From: Annulohypoxylon bovei var. microspora | Lineage: Eukaryota > Ascomycota > Sordariomycetes > Xylariales > Hypoxylaceae | NCBI GenBank assembly: GCA_022836615.1 | Contig: MU405307.1 | Coordinates: 1-64,000 of the forward strand | Length of the DNA: 64,000 bases | Direction: 5' to 3' | Part shown: positions 24,209 through 35,322 of the stretch, piece by piece | Numbering within the stretch: position 1 is the stretch's first letter | How the letters are laid out: every line of letters begins with the position of its first letter | Notes under the pieces: generated by a model | Told to the model about the DNA's origin: nothing | Databases searched by the model: none | What the model saw: the letters and a program-made list of their open reading frames with translations, nothing else | Translations under genes and position numbers: made by a program

Positions 24209-25042
24209 CAGAGACGCGCTATAAATTTAGAGCGTATGGCGCTTTAGCGCGCTGTAGCTATCGTACATAGGTAGGTAGTTTCTAGCAAAATCGCCCCCTC
24301 CCCGACGAACCCCTTATAGTGAAGTGACTCGGGAGTAAGCTAATTAGACTACGAAGGCTGTAGACGAGAGATTCGCACATCAGCCAAGGCCTAACCCGTG
24401 TAAATTAAAATATATCCGCACCGTATGGCGCGTTCTTCTTTAGTGGCTAAACTGCCTGGGATATAGCAGCTATCCACTAAAATACAGTGCACGGACCACT
24501 ATTAGGTCCAAGTCTTGGCCTAAAGCTAATACAGTGTGTATTTATTCCTTATTTGATCACGCACTGGGCAAAGAACGTGGCTGATGTGCGAAACTTTTTG
24601 TCCATAACCTTCGTATGTACGAGACGTTCATTATATTTAAGCTCTTAATTCGCAAGTACATAATGCTATTATAACTACTCTTATCTTCGCATTCAAATAT
24701 TTCTTAAATAATCATATATATATATATAAGTTTTAAGTAGCACACGTGGCAAGTAAAACTGCGCTGAAATATTGCTAGTTAAGTACCTAAGAGAAAATGC
24801 CATGCTCTGGGACTGTCGGTGGCCATTGAGCCAAACCACCGACAAAAGACGAAAATTCCAGGTCAGCTAATTTGGAAGTTTACACAGATATGTATGAACA
24901 GTTCATAATGAGGAAAAGGTTTTTGTAGCACTCCGAGTGGCATACGCGGAAGTTTGCTGTAATTACAGTGCCCAGGTAGGCTTACGATCGACTCACAGTG
25001 AGTTGAAGCGCTATACGCCCTACATTTATAGCGCATCCACGG
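24209..25042. mobile_element. Non-autonomous TIR element (MITE-like), diverged
   Basis: Imperfect terminal inverted repeats of about 36 bp lie at 24209-24244 and 25006-25042. They share the core GCGCTATAAAT and GCGTAT followed by GCGCTT. TTA flanks both ends, compatible with a TA-type target duplication of a Tc1/mariner-pogo element, but with a one-base gap in the arms this is weak. No transposase frame is inside. A second, shorter inverted repeat (TTCGCACATCAGCCA) lies inside at 24372-24386 and 24578-24592. It sits between the P450 and sugar-porter genes. Confidence 0.6.
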
Positions 25043-25247
25043 TTATCGTAGAGAGGTTGGGTGGGGAACACGGTTCGCAGTGTGAAAACAGACGCTCAGG
25101 GCTCCATTATGGATAATTCATCGTATCTCCAAAGGTATCCATTCTATTACGAAAAAGATGGAATAAAACCCCCTCTTTAAAATTCCAAATATCCAAGTGC
25201 AGTCAGGCACCACGCATCACTAACCACGCATCACTAAACTTCCTGAC

Positions 25248-27228
25248 TTAAACTTCCTCCACGACTGGTGCGCTCTTGGCCCCATCCTTCGTGACAACGA
25301 TGTCCTGTCCCTTAAGGATAAGACCGGGATCCCTTCCTTCGATGACATCCTGGACGTGAATGGCATTCGCGGCCCCTGGGCCATCAAAGATCTCGTCGAT
25401 CTCTTCCAAAGTCTTTCCCTTGGTCTCAACCCAGAATATGATGATGAAAACGACTTGAAGCACATCCCACGCGCCGTTGATCATATACGTCTTCCAGCCA
25501 ATCACGTCGAGCGCTATGGGAAAAGCCATCGTTACCAGCACCCTATCGTGATATTCGTCAGTAACGCGATATTCTATCAGATTTCGGATATGGTAGAAAC
25601 TCACCCGACTCCGTTCGTGAGGAATGTGTAGGCACCCATGCCAACCGATCGGATAGAGTAATTAAGCACCTCTGGGGGATACAACATAGCTAGCGGCGTC
25701 CATCCTAGACTGTAAGCTCCCTGGAACAAGAATATGCAAGCCACGGTGCCGTATACGCCGGAAATGTTCTCGGCATCTCCGTAGACTTCGGAACAAAATT
25801 GTCAGCGCTGTCTTCTCCGAGCTACACTGGAAGGCTGGTACTCTACCTTTGGTCAAGGCGCCGACCATAAATATGAAGACTGTCATCAATACAGAGGAGT
25901 AGATAGCCAAAGGGCGTCGCCCAATAGTGTCGAGCATAGACGTGCCGACTATGGCAACCACGAGACACCAGGCGTTTAAAATGATATTCTGGTACCCGTT
26001 AGTCGAGTTGGACTCGCATAGCCATGCCTAGATTCCGGGATAGGCTTCTTACAATTTCTAGTTGCGTGGTGGTGTCGGTGATGCCAGCATTGTCTAGCAT
26101 AGCGCCAAGATAAAATGTGATAATGTTGTTTCCTGGACCCTCGATAGTTAGTTCGCCTGCGGACAGACTCGTGAAGCTGAGAATATTCCCTCACCGGAAG
26201 CCATAGAGATGACAGCTACGGATAAGGCTAGCATTAACCTCGTCATGCTACGCTTCGACTTGACGAGTTCGAGATAGCCCGTCTTCTGCCCTGATTCTAC
26301 CTCGGTCTGTAAGGTGTCGGTGATCTCCTGGTACGTCAATAGCACGACCGGATCCTCTAGGTTACCATCCGCCTGGGTCACGGCAATGACATTAAGAGCT
26401 TCCGCGTGGCGATCCTGATACACGAGCCATCTAGGCGACTCCGGTACCCAGGGCAACACGATCACGGCGAGAACCATGAACAGAGCCTGCAGGATGGAAG
26501 GCAGTCGCCAAGCCCAAGTCGTTGATATCTTGGACGTGCCGTACGTGATTCCAGAAGAGAGAAGTCCGCCTGACGACAAGGGAAGCTTATTAATGACACG
26601 AACATGATAAAGAGCCTAGAGTCAGGGGTGCATTGATCCATACCGACATAGAAGAAGTCCATAAAGATAGCCAGGCCAACGCCTCGCCACTTGAGCGGGA
26701 GAATCTCGGCCAGGTAGATGGGACCGCAGAGAAACGTAGCGCCGTTGCCGACGCCGACGATAAAGCGGGCAACCACGAACATGGCGATGTTCTGGGACGC
26801 GGCTTGGAGGATGACGCCGATGAGAGTGATGATAGCGCTGATCCACATTGCCTTCTTTCGCCCAATCCAGTCGGTCAGCTTTCCGTAGCCGAGACCGGCC
26901 GCGGCACAACCGGCCCAGGAGATGGACGACTGCAGTGCCAGAGTCACGGTGTTCAGCTCGAAGTAGTCCGTGTAAGAGGGCAGAATGTTGAGCCCCGACC
27001 TAGTGTCTCTTAGTCATTCATCCTTTCGCGTGCATATCAGGCATCGGAGAGTCGCGAGAAAGTTGCATTTACTTACATCATAGACGAGTCGTATCCCAGC
27101 GACTAGGGAAAGTTCAGATGTTAGATGCCTGATGAATCATCCCGCTATCTCGCAGCAGCTGCACTTACTATCGACAGGGTACTCGAGCACCATAGCAGGA
27201 GCAGTAGAGTAAACTTGGAGTTCGCCAT
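25248..27228 (-). CDS. MFS sugar porter
   Basis: A plasma-membrane sugar or polyol:H+ symporter, about 512 residues, 12 predicted TM segments. Exons: 27228-27169, 27102-27077, 26999-26644, 26569-26195, 26156-26053, 25988-25847, 25785-25605 and 25542-25248; all phases agree. Hallmarks are SLGYDSSMMSGLN after TM1, GRKKAMWIS (loop 2-3), VGVGNGATF, PESPRWLVYQ, DTIGRRPLA (loop 8-9) and VETKGKTLEEID at the C-terminal end of TM12. The only weak joint is the intron 26194-26157, which must be just 38 nt; a later AG would shift the frame. The in-frame ATG at 27228 follows an upstream stop. Substrate specificity is not readable. It is divergent from the DUF1479 gene. Confidence 0.88.
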
Positions 27229-27943
27229 GGTCGCTGATGACGCCGGCCAATGTGGTCACGTCTAGCGTCGGGAATGGAGTCTTTGCAGAGTACGGGGAGA
27301 AGCAGTCGAGAGCGGAAGTCGCAAGTTCGATCACTTTGACTCAAGTCGCATGAACATGATGTTGGATGGCAGGCATTTTACTTATAGTCACTACACTACA
27401 CTACATACGACAAAAAACCAACAGAAAGACCATGTCGTCCTTATCTTGATGGTTTTCATGACACCCTTATCTTGATGGGATATCTATGTTACCCGGATTG
27501 AATGGGCATTAGAGAACGGCGGGAGGTCCGACATGTTATGATTGGGGAAATTAACCGAAGGGTGACTTAACGGGCTTAATGCGGGACAGTTAGGCGTATA
27601 AGAGGATGAGAGCCGATCTATTTTAAGGCTTGCGAAGAGGTGTCGGCCGACCCGACAAACAGGTTGTATGTAAGAGTTGCGTCTAGTTACCTAGGCAATG
27701 ATACTAGATAACCAAGTTATCGATGGTTACAGTGAGCTAGACACGACAATGAGGGGTCCAAATTCCACTTGGTCAATGAGAGCGCTCGTCTGATAGATAG
27801 CTATCCTGCTTTTTGTCCGGAGGGGTACAGGCTTAAATGTTGATGATTTCCGACTTAGGTCCCTGTAGAATTCTGGCCGTTTTTGTCAATCCTAGCTATC
27901 AAGATATCAAGATCCTAGTCACCTACATAAGAGCTTGGACATC
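27229..27943. promoter_or_regulatory. Divergent promoter, sugar porter / DUF1479 enzyme
   Basis: A 715-bp gap between start codons, enough for two promoters. A CTTATCTTGATGG direct repeat occurs at 27441-27453 and 27467-27479. Shared control of the two genes is plausible but unproven. Confidence 0.4.
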
Positions 27944-29368
27944 ATGCCTAACCCCGGTGAAGACTGGCCCGATTGGCCTGAGATGACACCCGAGACTGGT
28001 GAGTTAGACCCCGAGAATATTAAGATCAAGAAAGAGATCGTGGCTGCATATGGGGAGGCGGCATTGCGAAAGAGCTGGCTCGCTGTCTGCGACAGGCTGA
28101 AGAGCTTGACGGACGAGATCGAAACCAAGCGTACCAGCTTCATACCAGAGCTAGCTTATGACGATGTCTTCAAGCTCGGTGACGAGGAGAAGCAGCGCCT
28201 ACGAGATGTCGGCTGTTTTGTGGTTCGTGGCCTCGTCCCCGAAAAGACTGCAGATGACTGGTTCGAAGACCTCAACACGTACGTGCAAGAGAATAAGGGG
28301 ACTATCGGTGGTAAGCTACGCCGAAGACTTCGTCTCGTATTCCATATCGTTAATCACTCCGTAGGATGGCCGGCCGAGACGCCCTTCATTCTAACCCTAT
28401 ACTGGTCCCGGACGCAGATGGAGGCACGCACACACCCGCGTGCCATGGCTCTGCACCGCGCGCTCAATGAAATGTGGCACGACGACGACGACGCCGGTAA
28501 GGCCTTCGCCGAGCCCCTAGTTTACGCCGATGCGGCGCGCATCCGACCCCCTAAGATACCTTTCCGGGGCCTTGGGCCGCACATCGACGCGGGCAGCTTG
28601 AGTCGCTGGGCCAATGCCGAGTATCGCAAGGTCTACGAGAAGGTCTGGACAGGTAACCCCGGCGAATACGACCCGTACGATCTTACGGATCGCAAAAGAG
28701 CCGACCCGGCGCACTTTCCAGGCGATGCTCATTCGAGCGTCCTCCGCCTCTGGCAGGGCTGGACGGCGCTCACGTCGGCGGGCCCCCACGAGGGGAGTCT
28801 GATGTTGTATCCGGAAATCAAGACCTCGATCGCTTATGTGCTCCTACGACCCTTCTTCAAACCCCCGGCAAGCAAGGACGACATCCTCGATGCGGAGAAA
28901 TGGACCTTTGACACCGAAGACCCATGGTTCCCTGGCGTGTGGAGGAATACATCGCAGGAGTTGAGCCCCGACGCCTTCCCCCATCTGCGACTTAAGGAGT
29001 GTCTGGTTCACATTCCCAAGATGAATCCAGGTGATACTGTGTGGTGGCACTGTGACGTAAGTTCATGATTAGTGACGAATGTTGCGCGCGCTAACGCTTT
29101 CGTTTTCGATGTCGCGTAGATGTGCCATGGTGTCGAGATCGAGCATAGGGGTGACGGATTCTCAAGCGTAGCTTACGTGGCAGCTACACCGACGACAGAG
29201 ATCAACTCAGCCTACGTGAAGCGCCAGCTGGAAGCGTTCTTAAGCGGGGCATCCCCTGAAGATTTCACTGGGGGGTGCAACGAAAGCGCGCTGAAGGGTT
29301 ACCCCGGCAACAAGGACATTGTCCTTAACGGAGACATAGGTAGGAAGGCCGTTGGTTTCGCCGTTTAA
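27944..29368 (+). CDS. DUF1479 protein, Fe(II)/2-oxoglutarate dioxygenase-like
   Basis: About 435 residues, the usual length for fungal DUF1479 proteins. Exons are 27944-28310, 28365-29056 and 29120-29368. The first intron (54 nt) is a multiple of three without stop codons, so its retention would insert 18 residues before the family motif GWPAETPFI. The second intron joins WWHCD to MCHGVEIEH. DUF1479 (YbiU family) has a double-stranded beta-helix fold. Candidate metal ligands are His195 and Asp197 (GLGPHIDAGSLSRW) and a His in the WWHCDMCHG segment near residue 351-356, an HxD...H pattern. YARTHP-type substrate-side motif QMEARTHPRAM is present. The reaction and substrate are unknown. Its start codon is preceded only by a non-ATG extension. 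Confidence 0.88.
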
Positions 29369-29947
29369 ATATATTAGGCTTAGGACCGGTAATGAAGCAG
29401 ACGCAAGACTGAAAGATGACTCGATGGAGGACCAAGTTCTATCGACTGTTTTCCAGTAATCTGCCAGAAACTTGATACGGACAAAAGCTGCCACACAGAC
29501 CCTGTGAAAATCAGCATGTTATCATCTTTCCATCCCCCAAGCCTCAAAATAAGCTTACACGCATCCCATTAACATAAGTCCACATACTCCTGCTTTCTTT
29601 TTGGCCGATATACTCAGTCTCGAGATTTGAGGAGTCGGTGTTATGAGCAGCGTAACATCGATAGTGGTGTTAGTAACACCAGATGCGAGCAGGAAAAGAG
29701 CGTCGTCATTACATGTACCCTCGGCATCGAAGTAATATCTGTCCCGGAAATAGGATAAAAGTATAAAGATTGTAGCCGTGCTTATAATGATCCCTAGTAT
29801 CTGGCCGGTTATGACGAAGGTCATAAAATGGAGCCAGTAACTGAACAACGACCTGTGGGCGATGAAGATGCGGCGGTATAGAAGAATAATCGATAGCTTT
29901 GCTACGGAGACAGCTATGCCCCACACGAAGGCATAGGCATATCCAAG
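29240..29947 (-). pseudogene. Broken SAT4/rhodopsin-domain membrane protein gene
   Basis: Two exons can be read: 29947-29559 and 29501 down to about 29240, joined by GTAAGC...TTCACAG with matching phase. The product resembles the fungal SAT4 family (seven-TM, rhodopsin_dom_fungi). Motifs are VAKLSIILLYRRIF, CNDDALFLLASGVTN, TPTPQISRL and VAAFVRIKFLADYW, then a WSSIESSFSLASASLPVL end. The first TM segments and a start codon are missing upstream, where only a short possible exon (LGLK near 30037-30048) is seen. The 3' frame runs antisense through the last exon of the DUF1479 gene and ends in a non-family tail. It is most simply a decayed or truncated gene at the border of the AT-rich block, though an unrecognised 5' exon cannot be excluded. 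Confidence 0.55.
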
Positions 29948-32135
29948 CTAGTACCTAGTAACAAATGATGCTTAAGTTAACTTTCCCTGATCAGGACATG
30001 CAATAGTTGATATCAGACGGGTTGAGTCACGCACCTTGAGACCTAACCTAGAAGTATAGTCCAGGAAACTAACTAGGAAATATACTTACCAAACATAAAA
30101 ATGCAACGTACCTACCTAATCATCAGCTTGAAGAGCAGCACCGCTGATTCTTCTTGCCATCTATCGTGCTATTACGGATGACACTGCAACTGCTACCTAG
30201 TGAAACAGCGATAATGATATAATTCCTTAGCTGAATGCTTTTATGCACATCGATACTCGGTGGGGGAGGGCCAAAGAGTGTAAAGATGAAAGGGTCCAGG
30301 TCAGCTATGTTGTAATATAATAGTTTAGGTAGTGAATTGGAAGATAAAGATTGTTGATCAATATTAGAGGTATAATTCTGTTTGACAGTCCCATTTGTAG
30401 TACTTCCTGCGCAGAAGCGGCCCGACTAGTCAGGATCATGTCAAGAGGCTAAATACGAGTTACAATGGTTTGAAGCTTGTGGGAATTTGGTGATGCCCTT
30501 TCGAAGCCCTGTTGATGTAAAGGGGCATCGACTATCAAATTTGAATACCTACATGGATCGAAGAAAGAATAACATAGTCTGCTTATTTTCCTAGTTCAAC
30601 TCGCTTAGTATTACAGGTACCTAGGTTCACATATGCTATTTCCAGAAGAAACAAGAGCTTGCTTTAAGGTATACAATACCTAAGGAAGTTGAAATAAAAT
30701 GCTTCTAATACTTCGGATCGAACTTAAGAGGTTTTCTTTATTATGTGTTAAGATGGTTTCTTCTCGGCCTAGGGTGGGATGTAGTATAAAACCAGTCATA
30801 CTTACCAATTCGTTCTCGTTATATATACACCGTAATAGCAAATAAGTGAACCTCATTATATCAACCGGAGGTAGATGACTCATACGAAATTCAATTACCT
30901 AATAATATTTACTGCATCAAAAGATACTTTCCCGTAATGTCAGTAAACGAAGATAGTTATAGGGGTACCTACTATATCAAACCACAAGGGCACGAGATAG
31001 TTATAAGTACTAGTTAAGGTGATAGTTGTAAATGACTAAAATACTTAATGATGTCTTTGATATATGCTTACTTCCTTAGGTTACTTAGATAAGTTAATAA
31101 GGCCGTAAATTTTCTAATAACAAACCTCTCGTTCTCGTTATTTGTTGATAGTGTCCTATCCGCAACGTAGGTTACCTAATAGCTGTGCCTGGTCACATTA
31201 ACAGGCTGCATATTTTGCCACCTCAGATCATAGTGACTCCGACAGCTTTCCCATCTGAAAGTTGGGCTTAATGGGTATTCTAAACAATGGAACTGCCAAT
31301 GCTGCGTAGCCAGTGCCAGTAAGGTATTCATCGCATCTATAGCTCTAATAAGACTGATAGCAGCGACTACTGTCATACAAAGATTATCCTAGCATACTCT
31401 TCAATTGTCCAGTACGGGGACTCGTCAATATTATCGCTGCATAGCGTCGTAGATACCTAAGAAATACTGGGTAGACGAGCCGTGTCACGATGCGCACTTA
31501 TTATGAGATGACTTTTAGGTAGGTAGTACCTACCTAGGTAAACTAGATAGACTTCCAACGGTCAGCTCTCCAGCAGATATGAGCCTATCCCTTTAACTAC
31601 CGAGGTACCTAGCAAGTGTCTTCAAACAAGATTAGAAGGAAGAATACACCTCAGCGCAGGTGACAGCCCATTGATGCTCGCAGAAGCTGATTCTGGTTTG
31701 CTGAGCACCTCTAGGCCAGGTCAGCAGTATTCTACTTATCAAACCTTGATTGAAGACAATTGCCAGTTAAGGGGTATTAATAGGTTCGCGGCTGAATGTA
31801 TCCGTCCTCGCGGATGGAGGCAACAAGAACCGCATTTTGCTACCTAGGTACTTGTATACATGGATTTGAGAAGGCGAAGGCAATTAAGATTATGCTGCAG
31901 GTGGAATTGAGAGAGAATACCTAGGTAATAATGTCGAGGATGACTACCTAGGTATATTATATATATGCTACCCTTTTGCTCACATGAAACTTGACCTGAC
32001 TAGGTAAGTAGCTAGGTTTGCTTACATTGTATCATCCTTTTCTATTCTTGGTTACCTATCAATTAGCTCATGGAAGTATTTTCTCGTTTTTCTTGCTATT
32101 CATGAAGGGTCGGAAGGAATTTAATTCACATGCAG
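29948..32135. other. AT-rich gene desert, left part
   Basis: This stretch is clearly richer in A+T than the flanking gene blocks. Open frames are short and without recognisable domains. CCTAGGTA-type palindromes occur at 31516-31540 and elsewhere. The composition would fit old RIP-mutated repeats, but no repeat family is recognised. Confidence 0.5.
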
Positions 32136-32144
32136 CTTATTTCT
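32136..32144. repeat. Left 9-bp target site duplication
   Basis: The sequence CTTATTTCT lies immediately outside the left inverted repeat of the 876-bp element and is repeated exactly at 33021-33029 on the right. This is direct evidence of insertion. Confidence 0.85.
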
Positions 32145-33020
32145 CAGTAACTTTAAGGAAACAGGTGCCGTTTTTTAGATAAACAGGTGAAACCCACTTT
32201 TATATTTCAACCAATCAAAAGCGCGTAAGTCGCAGCTTCTAATTGCATTGAAGTCGCCTTACACATACACGTACATTTTAAGCCTTAACAACCTTTTATT
32301 TAGTAAAAGAAAACCAATTAAAGTAATAAGCTCATTATTTTTGCATTCTTATTCATTATAGAATTGGTTAAGCATTGCGCAAAGCTTACGTTGTAAAATA
32401 CCTATCGGTAAATATGTAGGTATGTTGACTTGTAGGGGTATCACGTGACACTGCCAAGAAATATGGCGCCTTGACTTCAAACAACACATCCCCTTAAAGG
32501 AGGTGATGCATTCAAGTGAAACCTATATCATTCGATCCGGTAGATTATGAGTTTTGTAATAATATATTTTATTTTATCGTAAACCATATATTTCGAAAGT
32601 TATTTGAATATATCTGTTGAAAAGCTCGGGCCACGAAAAGGTCACGTGGTACCCTTTGATCTCACCATCCGGAGGGACGTTATTAAAAGTGGGTCATGTG
32701 CGAGAGACAGTGCCTTACACTGTGTAAAAGCTGATCCCTTGTCTTACCTATTTGGGTAGCTAGCACTTGTTTCAGTTGGCAAAAAGTAGTAATTAAGTAA
32801 TCAGGGGATATGAGTTTATACAGTGCGAAACAGTACTATTAACACTGTCTCGCACGTGGCCCACTTTCAATGATGTCCTTTGCCACTTAAGGTGGTTTTA
32901 CCAATGTACCTAAGTATTGTGGGGTTTTCAAGGGTTTTCATGTTGTAGCCAATAGTATGTGTGGGAAAGTGGGTTCACCTGTTTATCTAAAAAACGGCAC
33001 CTGTTTCCTTAAAGTTACTG
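32145..33020. mobile_element. Non-autonomous TIR transposon, 876 bp
   Basis: Near-perfect terminal inverted repeats lie at 32145-32200 and 32966-33020. They begin CAGTAACTTTAAGGAAACAG and are identical over 47 bp, then differ by a one-base indel before CCCACTTT. The element is bounded by a 9-bp direct repeat (CTTATTTCT). Inside is a second inverted pair, near 32673-32712 and 32843-32882 (core AAAGTGGG..CA.GTGCGAG), whose arms differ mostly by transitions. There is no transposase frame, so it must be mobilised in trans. A 9-bp duplication with long TIRs points to a Mutator-like group rather than Tc1/mariner (TA) or hAT (8 bp). That assignment is inference. Confidence 0.85.
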
Positions 33021-33029
33021 CTTATTTCT
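33021..33029. repeat. Right 9-bp target site duplication
   Basis: An exact copy of CTTATTTCT adjoining the right inverted repeat, matching 32136-32144. Confidence 0.85.
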
Positions 33030-35322
33030 TAATCGCGTCAAGAGTTCTGGTCGATCGTACGGAACAAGGTGGTATTTACCGGTGCGATGGAAACTCATGT
33101 GCCAGTGTGCTTCCAAACGTGGGGACTGCTTCGAATGACTCGGGGGCAAGGGACGAAAAGGGGTTACAGTAGGTAATATCGTAATCAAGTTAGATAATGG
33201 GGCATGGGGGCAACGATTAAGCCACCCAAGCTCATCCAATAAAATCTTAGCGGATGTATGTAATAAGTTTCCGTGCTCATGATAGGTACTCATTCAGCTT
33301 CTTTATTGGCGACATTATTTTTGCATTCCTTGCTGGGTTGTAGCACATTGACAGACTGAATATGGCTGTATGGTCAGGTTTAATGGGTCCATTTTAATTA
33401 TTCATAATATCAAATCTTTAGGTACTTATTGAGAACAGGGATCAAGTTCCATTGTGTGAATATGGCTAAAAGCATCCGCGGCAGCACGGATATGAGCCGT
33501 TGCTGAATACTGAAAGGGTCTAGATGACGAATGGTTGTCGTGAGTCACCAGTATAGGTACCCATGCCCGTGGCATCGACTGGTTCAGACCTGCCTGCTTA
33601 AAATCTATTGCTTTTTTACGAAGAGCTTTGGTTGGCAGCTAGTTGTTAAAGACATGTTTAAGACATTCGATTTGAAACGTACAGTTCCATATGTGAGTTC
33701 TGTAATATGTGGAACTTGATCATCGGTTAAGTGGCAGAGTGGGTTCGTTGGATTAAATAGCAGTGGGCTTATGGTGAACCGTGATTATTTCCCCTCCTAT
33801 TTTTTTTCTTCTTATTTTAGAGGTACAAAGTACATAATAAAATGTTACAACTTTCAAAGCTTTGCAACTCACTTTTTTATCAATGTCAAAAGTTTGAAAT
33901 TCGGCCTCTTCCAAGCCCTTGGTAATTAACCAGTTTCTAGTTTCTAGTAATAAGGTTATTATTCCGAGCTTTGGACCATCATGTCGTTGTCGAGTTATGG
34001 TACCGAGAGAATCTCGCTGCCGCGTTTGAAACCGTTGCTAACTTAAACGGAAATCCAAACCGGACAAACAGTTTAAAAAGTTCATGTAGCTTTCAAGATG
34101 TAATAAGCGCTCAAATTCCAACATAGGTTCCTTTTCCTTGTCCACGTATTGTTCGTTAAAATATTGTTAAAAATTATAATGTTTTTTAATCCGATAATAT
34201 TTACGTATAATGTCATATTATGCATATAAATATCGGGATAACCCGAAATATGTATTTATGAATTCGACGAATAAAGTTTCGAAGTTTTTTTAATAACCAG
34301 ATTTAAAATGTTACCTTAATAAGTTAAGAAAACATTGAAAATAAATAAAACTTAAAGCAATTACCATTGTATGGCTAATATATTTAATATTACGATGATT
34401 AATTCGTTATTTCTTCTTAAACACTTACCTGTTCAGTCTAGTTTAAAGGTTTAGGTAATGTTTAATCATTTCTATTTCCTTTAGTTGGCGCCTGCCCAAC
34501 CTCACTTATACCCATACTCCTTCAGTACAAACGAAGGAGGTTTGATGGACGCGACCTTGAACCTTCCATTCATATCTTCGATATCCCCTCCACTTATGTA
34601 TCAGATTTAGATTTATCCTAATTCTAATTCATTCTCCTCAACCCTCCAGTACATCTCGTCGAAACCTCATCACTCAATGCAAACAAACCTCATCCCAACC
34701 AATGCCAACCAAGTACCTACCTAAGTAGGCAGCGTTCATGTCAACCTTCAACTACCTGAACAACATCATACACACCCCCACGTGCTCGAAGTAAACAACT
34801 TCACTTTTTCATCACATTATCGATGATAAGGGAATCATTCTGATCTCAATCTGTTCCGTGATCGATCATCGTAAGACATGCTTTATCGTATTTACTCTCA
34901 GCTTCTTTCCCTACACCGTACACCATCTTTCATCGCGACTTCCCTCTTCCTTCTCGAGACCCTTATTACGGAGCTCTTGATAACCTCCCTACACTAACCT
35001 ACCTACCTACTCACACTTACCCACTTACCCACTTATCTACCTACCTCTTACCTCTTACCTCTTACCTCTTACCTATTTATCTACTTTTCTACTCATCTAC
35101 ATACTTATCTACACACTTACACACTTACCTACTTGCGGACTTACTCACGTCTGGTAGATTCGTGAACAACAAGAGTAACTCCGGATTCCATTTACTCGCG
35201 GGGTCGTGTCTCGTCTGCGGGGACCTTTCGTCTACGCCTCATAACTTCCCACTACCTTCACTTCATCCAAAACCCGAAGCTTGCATGACGAGTACTTAGA
35301 GTGAAATCTTGTGCAATACGAG
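33030..35322. other. AT-rich desert, right part, and leader of the next gene
   Basis: The first 1.5 kb is AT-rich, without gene signals. From about 34480 the composition turns pyrimidine-rich and repetitive, as expected for a promoter and long 5' leader. No conserved protein is encoded. Confidence 0.45.
34996..35135. repeat. CCTA / CTTACCT microsatellite tract
   Basis: Degenerate pyrimidine-rich tandem repeats: ACCTACCTACCTAC, then TTACCCAC twice, then CTCTTAC four times. The tract lies about 190-320 bp upstream of the start of the 1096-residue protein, so it is probably in its promoter or 5' leader. Confidence 0.7.

Noticed and set aside
25543..25604. Apparent frameshift near the 3' end of the first sugar porter
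   Set aside because: Recounting the GGG before the donor showed a normal 62-nt intron with matching phase.
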